Part shown: one piece after another, positions 18,901-26,182 of the stretch
Numbering within the stretch: the stretch's first letter is position 1
Layout of the letters: each line of letters begins with the position of its first letter
NCBI RefSeq assembly: GCF_035978755.1
Contig: NZ_CP108414.1
Coordinates: forward strand, 3,782,001-3,846,000
Source of the DNA: Streptomyces sp. NBC_01298
GTDB lineage: Bacteria > Actinomycetota > Actinomycetes > Streptomycetales > Streptomycetaceae
Length of the DNA: 64,000 bases
Direction of reading: 5' to 3'
Translations under genes and position numbers: made by a program
The notes under the pieces: model-generated
Told to the model about the DNA's origin: nothing
The model's input: the letters and a program-made list of their open reading frames with translations, nothing else
Databases searched by the model: none

Positions 18901-19244
18901 CTGACTATCCACAGCGACCCGCCCTCCGCGAACACGTCGAAGACCTGGTCCAGCCGCGGATGGTCCGGCACGGACGCCGCCGCCTGCGCGGCCTCGATCG
19001 CCCTGCGCACGGCGGGCAGTTCACCGTGCGGGACGCGCCGGCCCCCGGCCACGGGCGGCGGCCCGCCCCGCGTGCCGTCCAGCAGCTCCGCGTCGACGAC
19101 CTCGGGCAACGGGACCTGCCGTACGAGGACTTCCTGACCGCTGCGCGTGTCGAAGGCCCGGGTCTCGATCAGTTCGTAGGCGTCGGACGGCGGCAACGGC
19201 AGACGGTAGCGCTCGGCCAGGATCCGGCCCGCGTAGTCCTCCAC
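15903..19244 (-). CDS. Membrane pseudokinase with very large insert
   Basis: A 1113-residue protein with kinase-fold halves but no catalytic residues. The N-lobe (about 10-125) lacks a Gly-rich loop and has Arg at about 42 where kinases have the ATP-binding Lys. The catalytic loop reads HRNITMRTV, with Asn 160 replacing Asp, and the DFG position reads TGL (about 177). From about 195 to 720 there is a Gly/Pro/Ala-rich, repeat-containing stretch. The C-lobe then resumes with WAPEQ (about 731) and PATDLWGLGALLYRAV. One membrane helix (about 873-895), a Pro/Ser/Lys-rich spacer and an external domain with FSINVPNGWERR follow. It is probably a regulatory scaffold for the flanking active kinases. 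Confidence 0.85.
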   Translation of the reverse strand: MEDYAGRILAERYRLPLPPSDAYELIETRAFDTRSGQEVLVRQVPLPEVVDAELLDGTRGGPPPVAGGRRVPHGELPAVRRAIEAAQAAASVPDHPRLDQVFDVFAEGGSLWIVSELVPARPLAALIADEPLSPYRAAEVAADVLTALRVLHAHGWTHRNITMRTVLICEDGRVVLTGLAAGAAEDALCGYDPVPPQDGTDPAAEPWPWPGGEPGGPGFAAGPPESGGGYGRAALAGPEAGADTGYGGAPGGAWSGPGADAGYQPGAGHGAGLAGGQRGGEPRELGDRYDDPYGGGPGERSGRDDGGQRGGNAAEYAPLVAPGYDTGPRYRDHISPGTGSRPDGSGRSGTSGTPEAPNAPGASGGADLAGPYGVPGAPGGPGGPDLAGPYGVSGGPGAADTPGPSGALAPAGGHGTPGTPGTSSTPGSAGERPDLKAAARAGAIAAYRAGAQAAARITEQRKAGSGAEPAPEPEAEPRPEGSKLPQGYSYPYGGPDSGAAWHGATPRRQALPPAEAEPPARAALPAQLALPQGYHQADTPDGGTPGVSPDGQAQPQDGGEHGPGHGPTAQGPGHPAQDQAGLDRPVAGYGGQLQLEPGRPDPANPDHGGPQSTAGYATASGAGGYGQPGPQTGAGYATAPGPGGYGQGGPQSGPQGGGGYPVVHGARGPGQAGPQGGPQGGPQGAPGYAVAPGAGQRAGGAVGWGSGPRSGLDAERARQTRMAVVGAVTERWAPEQAQAVHGPWQLAAPVGPATDLWGLGALLYRAVQGHAPYPEDSVAELVEMVCAEPPAFAEECGPLRPIVESLLRQDPTERPDFEELRGWLRSLVRSAPEPDGGFAMLPPVVEDPARLPVARRRADLHGRHRSAEHPRKPRSLGRSLLLGILVLLSGAVAYALFFMPRSADPQGGGQKAAGMKPPAATQSQNPKQSPKPSPKPSGSGQGTGPSANPSPPESKPAPQPGVTAPSGYTAQQDAEHFSINVPNGWERRGMNESGQVRYTEGDFVLTVVPGRDKVQGNPDPATYQKDKEPELAPYRSSTWSSVSDIRSTKVGNQLRVTGRYTWIDGNGRSVVARNFVVALGGSYHVVMVTGPQDQEGKVTETFEQATASYRSGG

Positions 19245-19361
19245 ATCGCCTCCCCCGAGAGCTGCGGACCCGTCCCCCAGGCCCCGCTGACACGATACGA
19301 CGCCCAGGGCGCCCGCGTCCCGGCCCTGGCGAGGCTGACCCGAGCCCGCTCGGTACGCGGG

Positions 19362-21911
19362 TCAGCCCAGTGGCTGGAAGGTGTCGAACGCCGTGGTGCG
19401 CAGCTGCGTGCACTCCGGCGCGTCCCACTGGTCCGCGAGGCAGGTGATCATGATGGCGTAGCCGTGCGTCGCGTCCATCCGGAACCCGCGGTCGAGCACC
19501 CGGACCCGCGAGCCCTTCTGGTCCCGCTCGAACTCCCAGTCCGCGACGGTCGGGTACCCGCGGTACTCGACCTTTTCGAGGCGCAGCAGCTTGTAGTTGC
19601 TGCTGCTGCCCGCCACGGCGGGGGCCAGTTCCAGCCAGGCCGCGCGGGCGTCTTCCCGCGGCGAGCTGTTGAAGTCGATCTGGATGCGCGGGAATCCGCC
19701 GTCGCGGCTGTAGATGACGCCGCTCTTCTTCCCTACCACTCCGGTCTGCTTGAAGCCCTCGGGCATGCCCATCGCGAAGTGGAACCCGGGGTCGTTGATC
19801 TGGCCGTACCCCGGCGGCAGCCCGGGCAGGGCGCCCCCGGGCGTGGAGCCCTGGCCCTGGCCGGGGTTGGTCCCCGCACCGGGAGACTGGCCCGGGTCCG
19901 GCGAAGCGGCCCCCGCGCCGGGCGACTCGCCGCTCTTCGGCGAGGGCGAAGGCGCGGGCGAAGACGGAGGCGGGGTCGACGAACCGGGGGCGGGGCTCGA
20001 CGCGGCGGTCTTGCTGCCGCCCTTGCCGTCCTTCGGGGAGTCGCCCTTGTCGTCGTCGCCATTGACGACGTACCCGATGATCGAGCCGATGACCGCGAGC
20101 GCCACGACCACGCCGGCTATCGCGAGCACGATGGTGCGGCGCGGCAGGACGTCGGTGATCGGGGCCGCGACGGGCGACGGGCGCGGCGACGGGGCCTCGG
20201 CGGCGGTCGCCGCCGTGGCCGTGGCGGCCGCGGCGGCGGCGCTGGCCGCCGCCGCCTTGCGGGCCGACTTCAACGCCGCGCGGGCACGCTCCCGCTGCTC
20301 GCGCTCACGGCGCTCGCGTTCCTTCTTCTCCGCCTTCTCCGCGGCCTTGGCCGCCTTGTCGGCCGCCGCCTGCTCGGCGGCGTCATGGGCCTCGGCGAGG
20401 GATATCTGCCGGGTTTCCTCGGGGCTCGGACCGACTACGGGGGCCGGCGGCTCGGGCGCGTCGATCACGGCGGTGAGCATCGCCCGCGCGCGGTCGTCGT
20501 CGAGCCGGTGGGCGGGGTCCTTGACGAGGAGTCCGTAGATGACCTCGGTCAGCGGACCCGCGTTCTTCGGCGGTTCGACGGGCTCGGTCATCACGGCGGT
20601 CAGCGTCGCGAGCGCCGACCCCTTGTCGTACGGGGGAACGCCCTCGACGGCGGCGTACAGCAAGCCGCCGAGCGACCACATGTCCGCCGGCGGGCCGGGC
20701 CGCTGGCCGCGGGCCCGCTCGGGCGAGATGTACGAGGGCGCGCCGACGAGCATGCCGGTGGAGGTGACGGAGGGGTCGCCCTCGACCTGGGCGATGCCGA
20801 AGTCGGTGAGGATCACGCGGCCGTTGCCGTGGTCGGCGAGCAGCACGTTGGAGGGCTTCACGTCCCGGTGCAGGATGCCCTGGCGGTGGGCGGCACGCAG
20901 TACGTCGAGCACGGCGAGGCCGACTTCCGCGGCGCGGCGGGGGGTCAGCGGGCCGCTCTCGCGGATGAACTCCGCGAGCGAGGGGCCCTCGATGAGCTCC
21001 ATGACGATCCAGGGCCGGCCGTCCTCGTCGACGACGTCGTAGACGGTCACGGCGCCGCCGCTGCGGATCCGGGCGATGGCCTTGGCCTCGCGCAGGGTCC
21101 GGGTGATGAGGCGGCGCTTCTCGTCGTCGTCGACGCCGCTGCCGAAGCGGAGTTCCTTGACGGCGACGGTGCGGCCGAGGGTCTCGTCCTCGGCGCGCCA
21201 GACGGTGCCCATGCCGCCCTTGCCGAGGACGTCGCCGAGCCGGTACCGGCCCGCGAGCAGCCGGCCCTCGTCGCGCGGGCCCTCTTCCGCCTTGGCCGCG
21301 GCGGCCTTGACGGCGGCGGCCACCTCGTCGGCCTTGCTCACCACGGCGGACTTCGGCGCGGCCCCAGCGTCCTCGACCCCACCGTCCGCGCGCACGGCGG
21401 CGGCCTTCCGCGACTCCGCCTTCGCACCGGCGGGCTTCGCGTCCGCGGCCTTCGCACCCTCGACCCCGGACGCCCCCCGCACAGGCTTCGCCTCGGCGGC
21501 CTCACCCGGCTTCGCGTCCTCGGGCTCGCCCTTCACACCGACGGCCTTCGCGTCCTCGGGACCGGCGCCCTCACCCGCGGGCTTCGCGTCCTCGGGCTCA
21601 GCCCCAGCGGCGGCCTTCGCCGCAGCCGGCTTCCGCAGCTCCGCCTTCGCCGCGGAAGCGCCGGGCTTCGCGTCCTGCGGCCCGGCCTCCCCGGCGGCTT
21701 CGGCCGCAGCCGGGGGCACCTCGTCCGCGGCGGCCGGCGCGGCCTTCGCGGCCCCCGTCCCGGCGGGCTTCGCCGCGGCGGCCCGCTTCGCGGCTCCCGC
21801 CGCGGGCGGCTCGGCCGGCGGCTTCGGGTCCGTCGGGGGTGCGGCCGGAGGCACCGGCGATCCCGTCCCGACAGACGGCTCCGGCGACTCGGTGTGCTCC
21901 GGCTTCGACAT
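19362..21911 (-). CDS. Membrane Ser/Thr protein kinase with Ala/Lys-rich N-terminal extension
   Basis: An 849-residue kinase. Start ATG 21911 (MSKPEHTESP), behind AGGGG. About 220 residues of Ala/Pro/Lys/Glu-rich, repeat-like sequence precede the kinase domain. That domain has LGKGGMGTVW, catalytic Lys about 252, HRDVKPSN (Asp about 350), TDFGIA and SPER, so it appears active. A charged, probably coiled-coil stretch rich in KAAEKAEKKERERRE follows, then a membrane helix (about 592-615), a Pro/Ser/Gly spacer and an external domain beginning FHFAMGMPEGF. It is the first of the three minus-strand kinase genes and is separated by about 117 nt from the pseudokinase gene. Confidence 0.92.
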   Translation of the reverse strand: MSKPEHTESPEPSVGTGSPVPPAAPPTDPKPPAEPPAAGAAKRAAAAKPAGTGAAKAAPAAADEVPPAAAEAAGEAGPQDAKPGASAAKAELRKPAAAKAAAGAEPEDAKPAGEGAGPEDAKAVGVKGEPEDAKPGEAAEAKPVRGASGVEGAKAADAKPAGAKAESRKAAAVRADGGVEDAGAAPKSAVVSKADEVAAAVKAAAAKAEEGPRDEGRLLAGRYRLGDVLGKGGMGTVWRAEDETLGRTVAVKELRFGSGVDDDEKRRLITRTLREAKAIARIRSGGAVTVYDVVDEDGRPWIVMELIEGPSLAEFIRESGPLTPRRAAEVGLAVLDVLRAAHRQGILHRDVKPSNVLLADHGNGRVILTDFGIAQVEGDPSVTSTGMLVGAPSYISPERARGQRPGPPADMWSLGGLLYAAVEGVPPYDKGSALATLTAVMTEPVEPPKNAGPLTEVIYGLLVKDPAHRLDDDRARAMLTAVIDAPEPPAPVVGPSPEETRQISLAEAHDAAEQAAADKAAKAAEKAEKKERERREREQRERARAALKSARKAAAASAAAAAATATAATAAEAPSPRPSPVAAPITDVLPRRTIVLAIAGVVVALAVIGSIIGYVVNGDDDKGDSPKDGKGGSKTAASSPAPGSSTPPPSSPAPSPSPKSGESPGAGAASPDPGQSPGAGTNPGQGQGSTPGGALPGLPPGYGQINDPGFHFAMGMPEGFKQTGVVGKKSGVIYSRDGGFPRIQIDFNSSPREDARAAWLELAPAVAGSSSNYKLLRLEKVEYRGYPTVADWEFERDQKGSRVRVLDRGFRMDATHGYAIMITCLADQWDAPECTQLRTTAFDTFQPLG

Positions 21912-22060
21912 GCGTCCCCTCTGCGTTCGTGCCGCCTGCTCCGGTTGCCCTGGCAGCGGCCGGGGTGCCCGGTAACCCGCCCCGGCAGAACCCTCATTGT
22001 CCCTTACTCCGCAACGGACGGGAGCCCCGGGTCCGCGGTTCCGCCCGCGAAGTGACGGAG

Positions 22061-23911
22061 TTACAACGGGACGATGTCCGGCGCCCCCAGCCGTGCCGCG
22101 TCCGCCGTCTGGTCGTCCGGCTGGCGCTGCGATTCCCGTTCCGCCTGCACCCTCTTCTCGTAGTGCTCCACTTCCTTCTCGATCTGCTGCTCGTCCCAGC
22201 CCAGCACCGGAGCCATCAACTCCGCGCATTCGCGCGCCGATCGCGTCCCCCGGTCGAAGGTCTCGATCGAGATCCGCGTCCGCCGGGTCAGCACGTCGTC
22301 CAGGTGCCGCGCCCCCTCGTGCGAGGCCGCGTAGACCACCTCGGCGCGGAGGTAGTCGTCGGCTCCCGTCAGCGGCTCCCCGAGCGAGGGGTCCTTCGCG
22401 ATCAGCTCCAGCAGTTCCTCGGTCAGCGAGCCGTACCGGTTCAAGAGGTGCTCCACCCGCACCACATGGAGTCCGGTCCGCGCGGCGATCCGCGCCCGGC
22501 CGTTCCACAGGGCCCGGTACCCCTCGGCCCCGACCAGCGGCACGTCCTCCGTCACGCACGGCGCGACCCGCTGGTCGAGTCCGTGCACCGCCTCGTCCAC
22601 CGCGTCCTTGGCCATCACCCGGTACGTCGTGTACTTGCCGCCGGCCACGACGACCAGCCCCGGCACCGGGTGCGCCACCGTGTGCTCGCGCGAGAGCTTG
22701 CTCGTCGCGTCCGACTCCCCGGCCAGCAGCGGCCGCAGGCCCGCGTAGACCCCCTGGACGTCGTCCCGGGTGAGCGGGACCGCCAGCACCGAGTTGACGT
22801 GCTCCAGCAGGTAGTCGATGTCCGCGCTCGACGCCGCCGGGTGCGCCTTGTCCAGGTCCCAGTCGGTGTCGGTGGTGCCCACGATCCAGTGCCGGCCCCA
22901 CGGGATGACGAAGAGCACCGACTTCTCGGTCCGCAGGATCAGCCCGGTCGAGGAGTGGATCCGGTCCTTGGGAACGACGAGGTGGATGCCCTTCGAGGCC
23001 CTTACGTGGAACTGGCCGCGCTCCCCGATCAGCGCCTGGGTGTCGTCCGTCCACACCCCCGTGGCGTTGACGATCTGCTTCGCCCGGATCTCGTACTCCC
23101 CGCCGCCCTCCACGTCCTGGACCCGCGCACCCACGACCCGCTCGCCCTCCCGCAGGAAGCCGACGACCCTCGCCCGGTTGGCGCACTGCGCCCCGTACGC
23201 GGCGGCCGTCCGGACCAAGGTGGCCACGTACCGCGCGTCGTCCATCTGGGCGTCGTAGTACTGCAGGGCGCCCACCAGCGCGTCCTTGCGCAGCGCCGGC
23301 GCGATCCGCAGGGCGCGCTTGCGCGAGAGGTGGCGGTGGGTCGGCAGCCCGCGCCCGTGACCGCTGGAGAGCGACATGGCGTCGTAGAGCGCGACGCCGG
23401 AGCCGGCATAGAACCGCTCCCATCCCTTGTGCTGCAACGGGTAGAGGAACGGCACCGGCTTCACCAGGTGCGGGGCGAGCCGCCCCAGCAGCAGGCCGCG
23501 CTCCTTGAGCGCCTCCCGCACGAGGGCGAAGTCGAGCATCTCCAGGTATCTGAGCCCGCCGTGGATGAGCTTGCTGGAACGGCTGGAGGTGCCCGAGGCC
23601 CAGTCCCTCGCCTCCACCAGCCCGGTCGCCAGGCCCCTGGTCACGGCGTCGAGGGCGGTACCGGCGCCCACCACGCCCGCACCGACCACCAGCACGTCCA
23701 GCTCCCGCTCGGCCATCCCGGCGAGCGCCTCCGCGCGCTGCACGGGCCCCAGCGAGGCCCGCCCACCGCCTCCGCCCATCCCGGCACCCATCCCCGCCCC
23801 CATCCCGGCGCCCATCCCGGCACCCATCCCCGCCCCCGTCCCGGCAGCCGTCCCGGCTCCCGTCCCCGCACCCGCCCCTGCGCCCGTCCCTGCCCCTGTC
23901 CCAGTGCTCAC
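22061..23911 (-). CDS. glpD: Glycerol-3-phosphate dehydrogenase
   Basis: Oxidises sn-glycerol 3-phosphate to dihydroxyacetone phosphate, passing electrons through FAD to the respiratory chain at the membrane. FAD motif VLVVGAGVVGAGTALDAVTR, substrate-site features SSRSSKLIHGGLRYLE and GRHWIVGTTDTDWD, and the C-terminal DxxTRRTRI helix region are all present. The likely GTG start at 23911 gives an unusual N-terminus of about 45 residues made of Gly-Ala-Thr and Gly-Ala-Gly-Met repeats before the conserved domain. An internal Met may be the true start. The upstream region is shared with a divergent sugar dehydrogenase homologue. No glpF or glpK is seen nearby. Confidence 0.9.
   Translation of the reverse strand: MSTGTGAGTGAGAGAGTGAGTAAGTGAGMGAGMGAGMGAGMGAGMGGGGGRASLGPVQRAEALAGMAERELDVLVVGAGVVGAGTALDAVTRGLATGLVEARDWASGTSSRSSKLIHGGLRYLEMLDFALVREALKERGLLLGRLAPHLVKPVPFLYPLQHKGWERFYAGSGVALYDAMSLSSGHGRGLPTHRHLSRKRALRIAPALRKDALVGALQYYDAQMDDARYVATLVRTAAAYGAQCANRARVVGFLREGERVVGARVQDVEGGGEYEIRAKQIVNATGVWTDDTQALIGERGQFHVRASKGIHLVVPKDRIHSSTGLILRTEKSVLFVIPWGRHWIVGTTDTDWDLDKAHPAASSADIDYLLEHVNSVLAVPLTRDDVQGVYAGLRPLLAGESDATSKLSREHTVAHPVPGLVVVAGGKYTTYRVMAKDAVDEAVHGLDQRVAPCVTEDVPLVGAEGYRALWNGRARIAARTGLHVVRVEHLLNRYGSLTEELLELIAKDPSLGEPLTGADDYLRAEVVYAASHEGARHLDDVLTRRTRISIETFDRGTRSARECAELMAPVLGWDEQQIEKEVEHYEKRVQAERESQRQPDDQTADAARLGAPDIVPL
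23774..23911. repeat. Tandem 12-bp-type repeat at the 5' end of glpD
   Basis: About eleven degenerate units built from CCCATCCCGGCA-like sequence (Gly-Ala-Gly-Met in glpD). The unit length is a multiple of three, so expansion keeps frame. Near the outer end the ATG-encoding codons are replaced by Thr and Ala codons. Confidence 0.8.
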
Positions 23912-24070
23912 GGCTGCCTGCCTCCCGTTGACGCGGGTCGCCCCGTCCGTCCTGTGCGGCCATCCCACCTGTCGTGGGTGATCCCGCTCACATCGCCCGT
24001 TCATGATTCTCACCGGCCGCACCCACATCAGCCACCGCCTGTGGATAACACGGAGGCGACCAAGACCCCT

Positions 24071-24112
24071 GAATACGACATATCTGTCATATATACGCCT
24101 AGTCTGACATTG
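24071..24112. promoter_or_regulatory. AT-rich divergent regulatory segment with GACA/TGTC boxes
   Basis: An unusually AT-rich stretch between glpD and the sugar dehydrogenase homologue. GACA (24077-24080) and TGTC (24085-24088) form an inverted pair with a 4-nt gap. TGTCA (24085-24089) and TGACA (24105-24109) form a second pair about 20 bp centre to centre. A regulator-binding or promoter region is likely. No regulator can be named. Confidence 0.35.
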
Positions 24113-24190
24113 CGCCAGCTCTCCTCCTCCACAGGACTTGCGCGCTCCGCCCCCTCATGCATGTCAGGGAAGGGAAGGGACGGCACCCCC

Positions 24191-25420
24191 ATGCCCGCAG
24201 ATCTCGCCGTCATCGGACTCGGCCATCTCGGCCTCCCGCTCGCCCAGGCAGCCGTGGCCGCCGGGATCGAGACGGTCGGCTACGACAGCGGTCCGGCGAC
24301 GGACTCCACCCTCACCGCCGCCGAGATCCGCCGCATGTCGGCGGCCGGCTTCCGGGTCACCACCAACTCCGCCGAACTGGGCCGGGTCCGCACGGCCGTC
24401 ATCTGCGCCCCCACCCAGCTCGGGGCCGACCGCGCGCTCGACCTGTCCGCGATCGGCGAGGCGGGCCGCACGCTCGCCGCCCGGCTGCGTCCGCACACCA
24501 CCGTCATCCTCGAATCGGCGGTCCACCCCGGCGTCACCGAGGACTACCTGCGCCCGATCCTCGAATCGGGCTCCCGCCTGCGCGCCGGCCGGGACTTCCA
24601 CCTGGCCTACTCCCCCAGCCGCCTCGACCCCGGCAACCGCACGCACGGCATCGCCAACACCCCCAAGGTCATCGGCGGCCTCACCCCCGCCTGCACCGAG
24701 TCCGCGCACGCCTTCTACGCCCGGCTCACCGACAAGGTGGTCCGTGCCCGCGGCCTGCGCGAGGCCGAGACGGTCCAGCTCCTCGAAACGAACTACCGGC
24801 ACGTCAACATCGCCCTCATGAACGAGATGGCCGTGCTCTGCCACGACCTGAGCGTGGACCTGTGGGACGTCATCCGGTGCGCCGAGACCAAGCCGTACGG
24901 ATTCCAGGCCTTCCGCCCCGGCCCCGGAGTCGGCGGCCACGGGGTCCCCCTCGACCCCAACTACCTCCCCCACACCACCCGCACCCCGGGCCACCCGCTG
25001 CGCATGGTCGGTCTGGCGCAGGAGATCAACGACCGGATGCCGCAGTACGTCATCCAGCGCAGCGCCACCCTGCTCAACGAGCACGGCAAGTCCGCGCGCG
25101 GCGCCCGCGTCCTCCTGCTGGGCGTCACCTACAAGCCGGACCTCGCCGACCAGGAGGGCTCCCCGGCCCGCGAGATCGCCAGCCGCCTCCTCGACCTCGG
25201 CGCCCTGATCAGCTACCACGACCCGTACATCGCCGGGTGGCGCGTCAGGGACCAGCCCGTCCCCCGCGCCGAATCGTTGTACGAGGCCGCCGCCAACGCC
25301 GATCTGACGATCCTGCTCCAGCACCACCGCACCTACGACCTGCAAGGCCTCGCGGTGAAGGCCCAGTTGCTCCTGGACACCCGGGGCGCCAGCCCGGCGG
25401 GCGCCGCGCACCGCCTGTAG
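24191..25420 (+). CDS. UDP-glucose/ManNAc dehydrogenase-family protein lacking catalytic Cys
   Basis: A 409-residue protein with the three-domain nucleotide-sugar dehydrogenase architecture. The NAD-binding Rossmann motif is VIGLGHLGLPLAQA. The central helical domain has ETVQLLETNYRHVNIALMNE and KPYGFQAFRPGPGVGGHGVP. The C-terminal domain has LLLGVTYKPDLADQEGSP. Active family members carry a nucleophilic Cys in GGHCIP; here the codon is GGG and reads GGHGVPLDPNY. A four-electron oxidation to a uronic acid is therefore unlikely. Sugar binding, epimerisation or a two-electron reaction remains possible. The ATG at 24191 gives the usual N-terminus. No glycosyltransferase genes lie nearby. Confidence 0.85.
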   Translation: MPADLAVIGLGHLGLPLAQAAVAAGIETVGYDSGPATDSTLTAAEIRRMSAAGFRVTTNSAELGRVRTAVICAPTQLGADRALDLSAIGEAGRTLAARLRPHTTVILESAVHPGVTEDYLRPILESGSRLRAGRDFHLAYSPSRLDPGNRTHGIANTPKVIGGLTPACTESAHAFYARLTDKVVRARGLREAETVQLLETNYRHVNIALMNEMAVLCHDLSVDLWDVIRCAETKPYGFQAFRPGPGVGGHGVPLDPNYLPHTTRTPGHPLRMVGLAQEINDRMPQYVIQRSATLLNEHGKSARGARVLLLGVTYKPDLADQEGSPAREIASRLLDLGALISYHDPYIAGWRVRDQPVPRAESLYEAAANADLTILLQHHRTYDLQGLAVKAQLLLDTRGASPAGAAHRL

Positions 25421-25558
25421 GGCCGGGCCGCCCCCTCGCAAACCCCTCCACGGATGTCGCAGGCTGCTGCTAGCCTGCGGCGACTTATCTCGCGCATACA
25501 CCCCCACGTCAGCCGTGCGGGCCCGTGTGCCCACGATCCCTGGGGGGGATTTCTCCAT

Positions 25559-26092
25559 ATGAGCCAGCACACCCAGCCGCCCGCGCCCGACTCGACGCCC
25601 GCGCCCGAAGCCGCCGCCGCCCCGGCCCCTTACCCGGGCCCGTCCGGCGCCGACTTCCTCCAGGCCCAGGCACCGGCCCCGGCACGCCCCGGCAACCTGG
25701 GCCTCGGCATCGTCGCCGCGTTCGTCGCCGCGCTGGCCGTGGCCGCGGCGTACGGCGGCATCATGAACGCCATCGAGCGCGAGATCAGCTACGCGGTGAT
25801 CGGCGTCGGCGCCGTGGTCGGCTTCGCCGCGGGCAAGCTCGGCGGCCGCAACCCGCTCCTGCCGGTCGTCGGCGCGGTCCTCTCGGTCGCCTCCGTCATC
25901 CTGGGCGAGCTGTTCTACTACGCGCTCGCACTCGCCGAGGCCTCCGGCATCGGCCTGGGCGACGTGCTGAGCACGCTCGGCGTCTCCGGCCTGATCGACA
26001 TCTGGAAGGAGGGTGCGGACTTCAAGACCGCCCTCTTCCTCGCCCTCGGCGCGTTCGCCGGATACAGCACCGCCAAGAAGATCGGCGGCTGA
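25559..26092 (+). CDS. Small four-helix membrane protein
   Basis: A 177-residue protein. About 45 Pro/Ala-rich residues precede four hydrophobic segments (about residues 47-70, 77-92, 98-122 and 155-172), the last ending in KKIGG. The ATG at 25559 follows a GGGGGGGA stretch and was preferred to an upstream GTG at 25454, whose added residues are not hydrophobic or family-like. No catalytic motif. The gene is monocistronic, with a strong terminator downstream. Function unknown. Confidence 0.75.
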   Translation: MSQHTQPPAPDSTPAPEAAAAPAPYPGPSGADFLQAQAPAPARPGNLGLGIVAAFVAALAVAAAYGGIMNAIEREISYAVIGVGAVVGFAAGKLGGRNPLLPVVGAVLSVASVILGELFYYALALAEASGIGLGDVLSTLGVSGLIDIWKEGADFKTALFLALGAFAGYSTAKKIGG

Positions 26093-26118
26093 GTCAGCCC
26101 CTCAGCCGCTCCACCTGA

Positions 26119-26167
26119 CACGCCGGAGGGCCGGCGCCCCCGCATGGGGCGCCGGCCCTCCGGCGTG
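26119..26167. terminator. Bidirectional terminator
   Basis: A 22-bp perfect inverted repeat (26119-26140 and 26146-26167) with a 5-nt loop lies between the converging membrane-protein gene and guaB3. Confidence 0.85.
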
Positions 26168-26182
26168 CGTACGGAAAAACCG

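Noticed and set aside
16638..22055. Open frame of 1805 codons on the plus strand across the kinase genes
   Set aside because: Antisense of the two kinase-type genes and their Gly/Pro/Ala-rich inserts. No ribosome binding site or family motif, and composition dominated by Arg, Gly and Pro, as in high-GC shadow frames.
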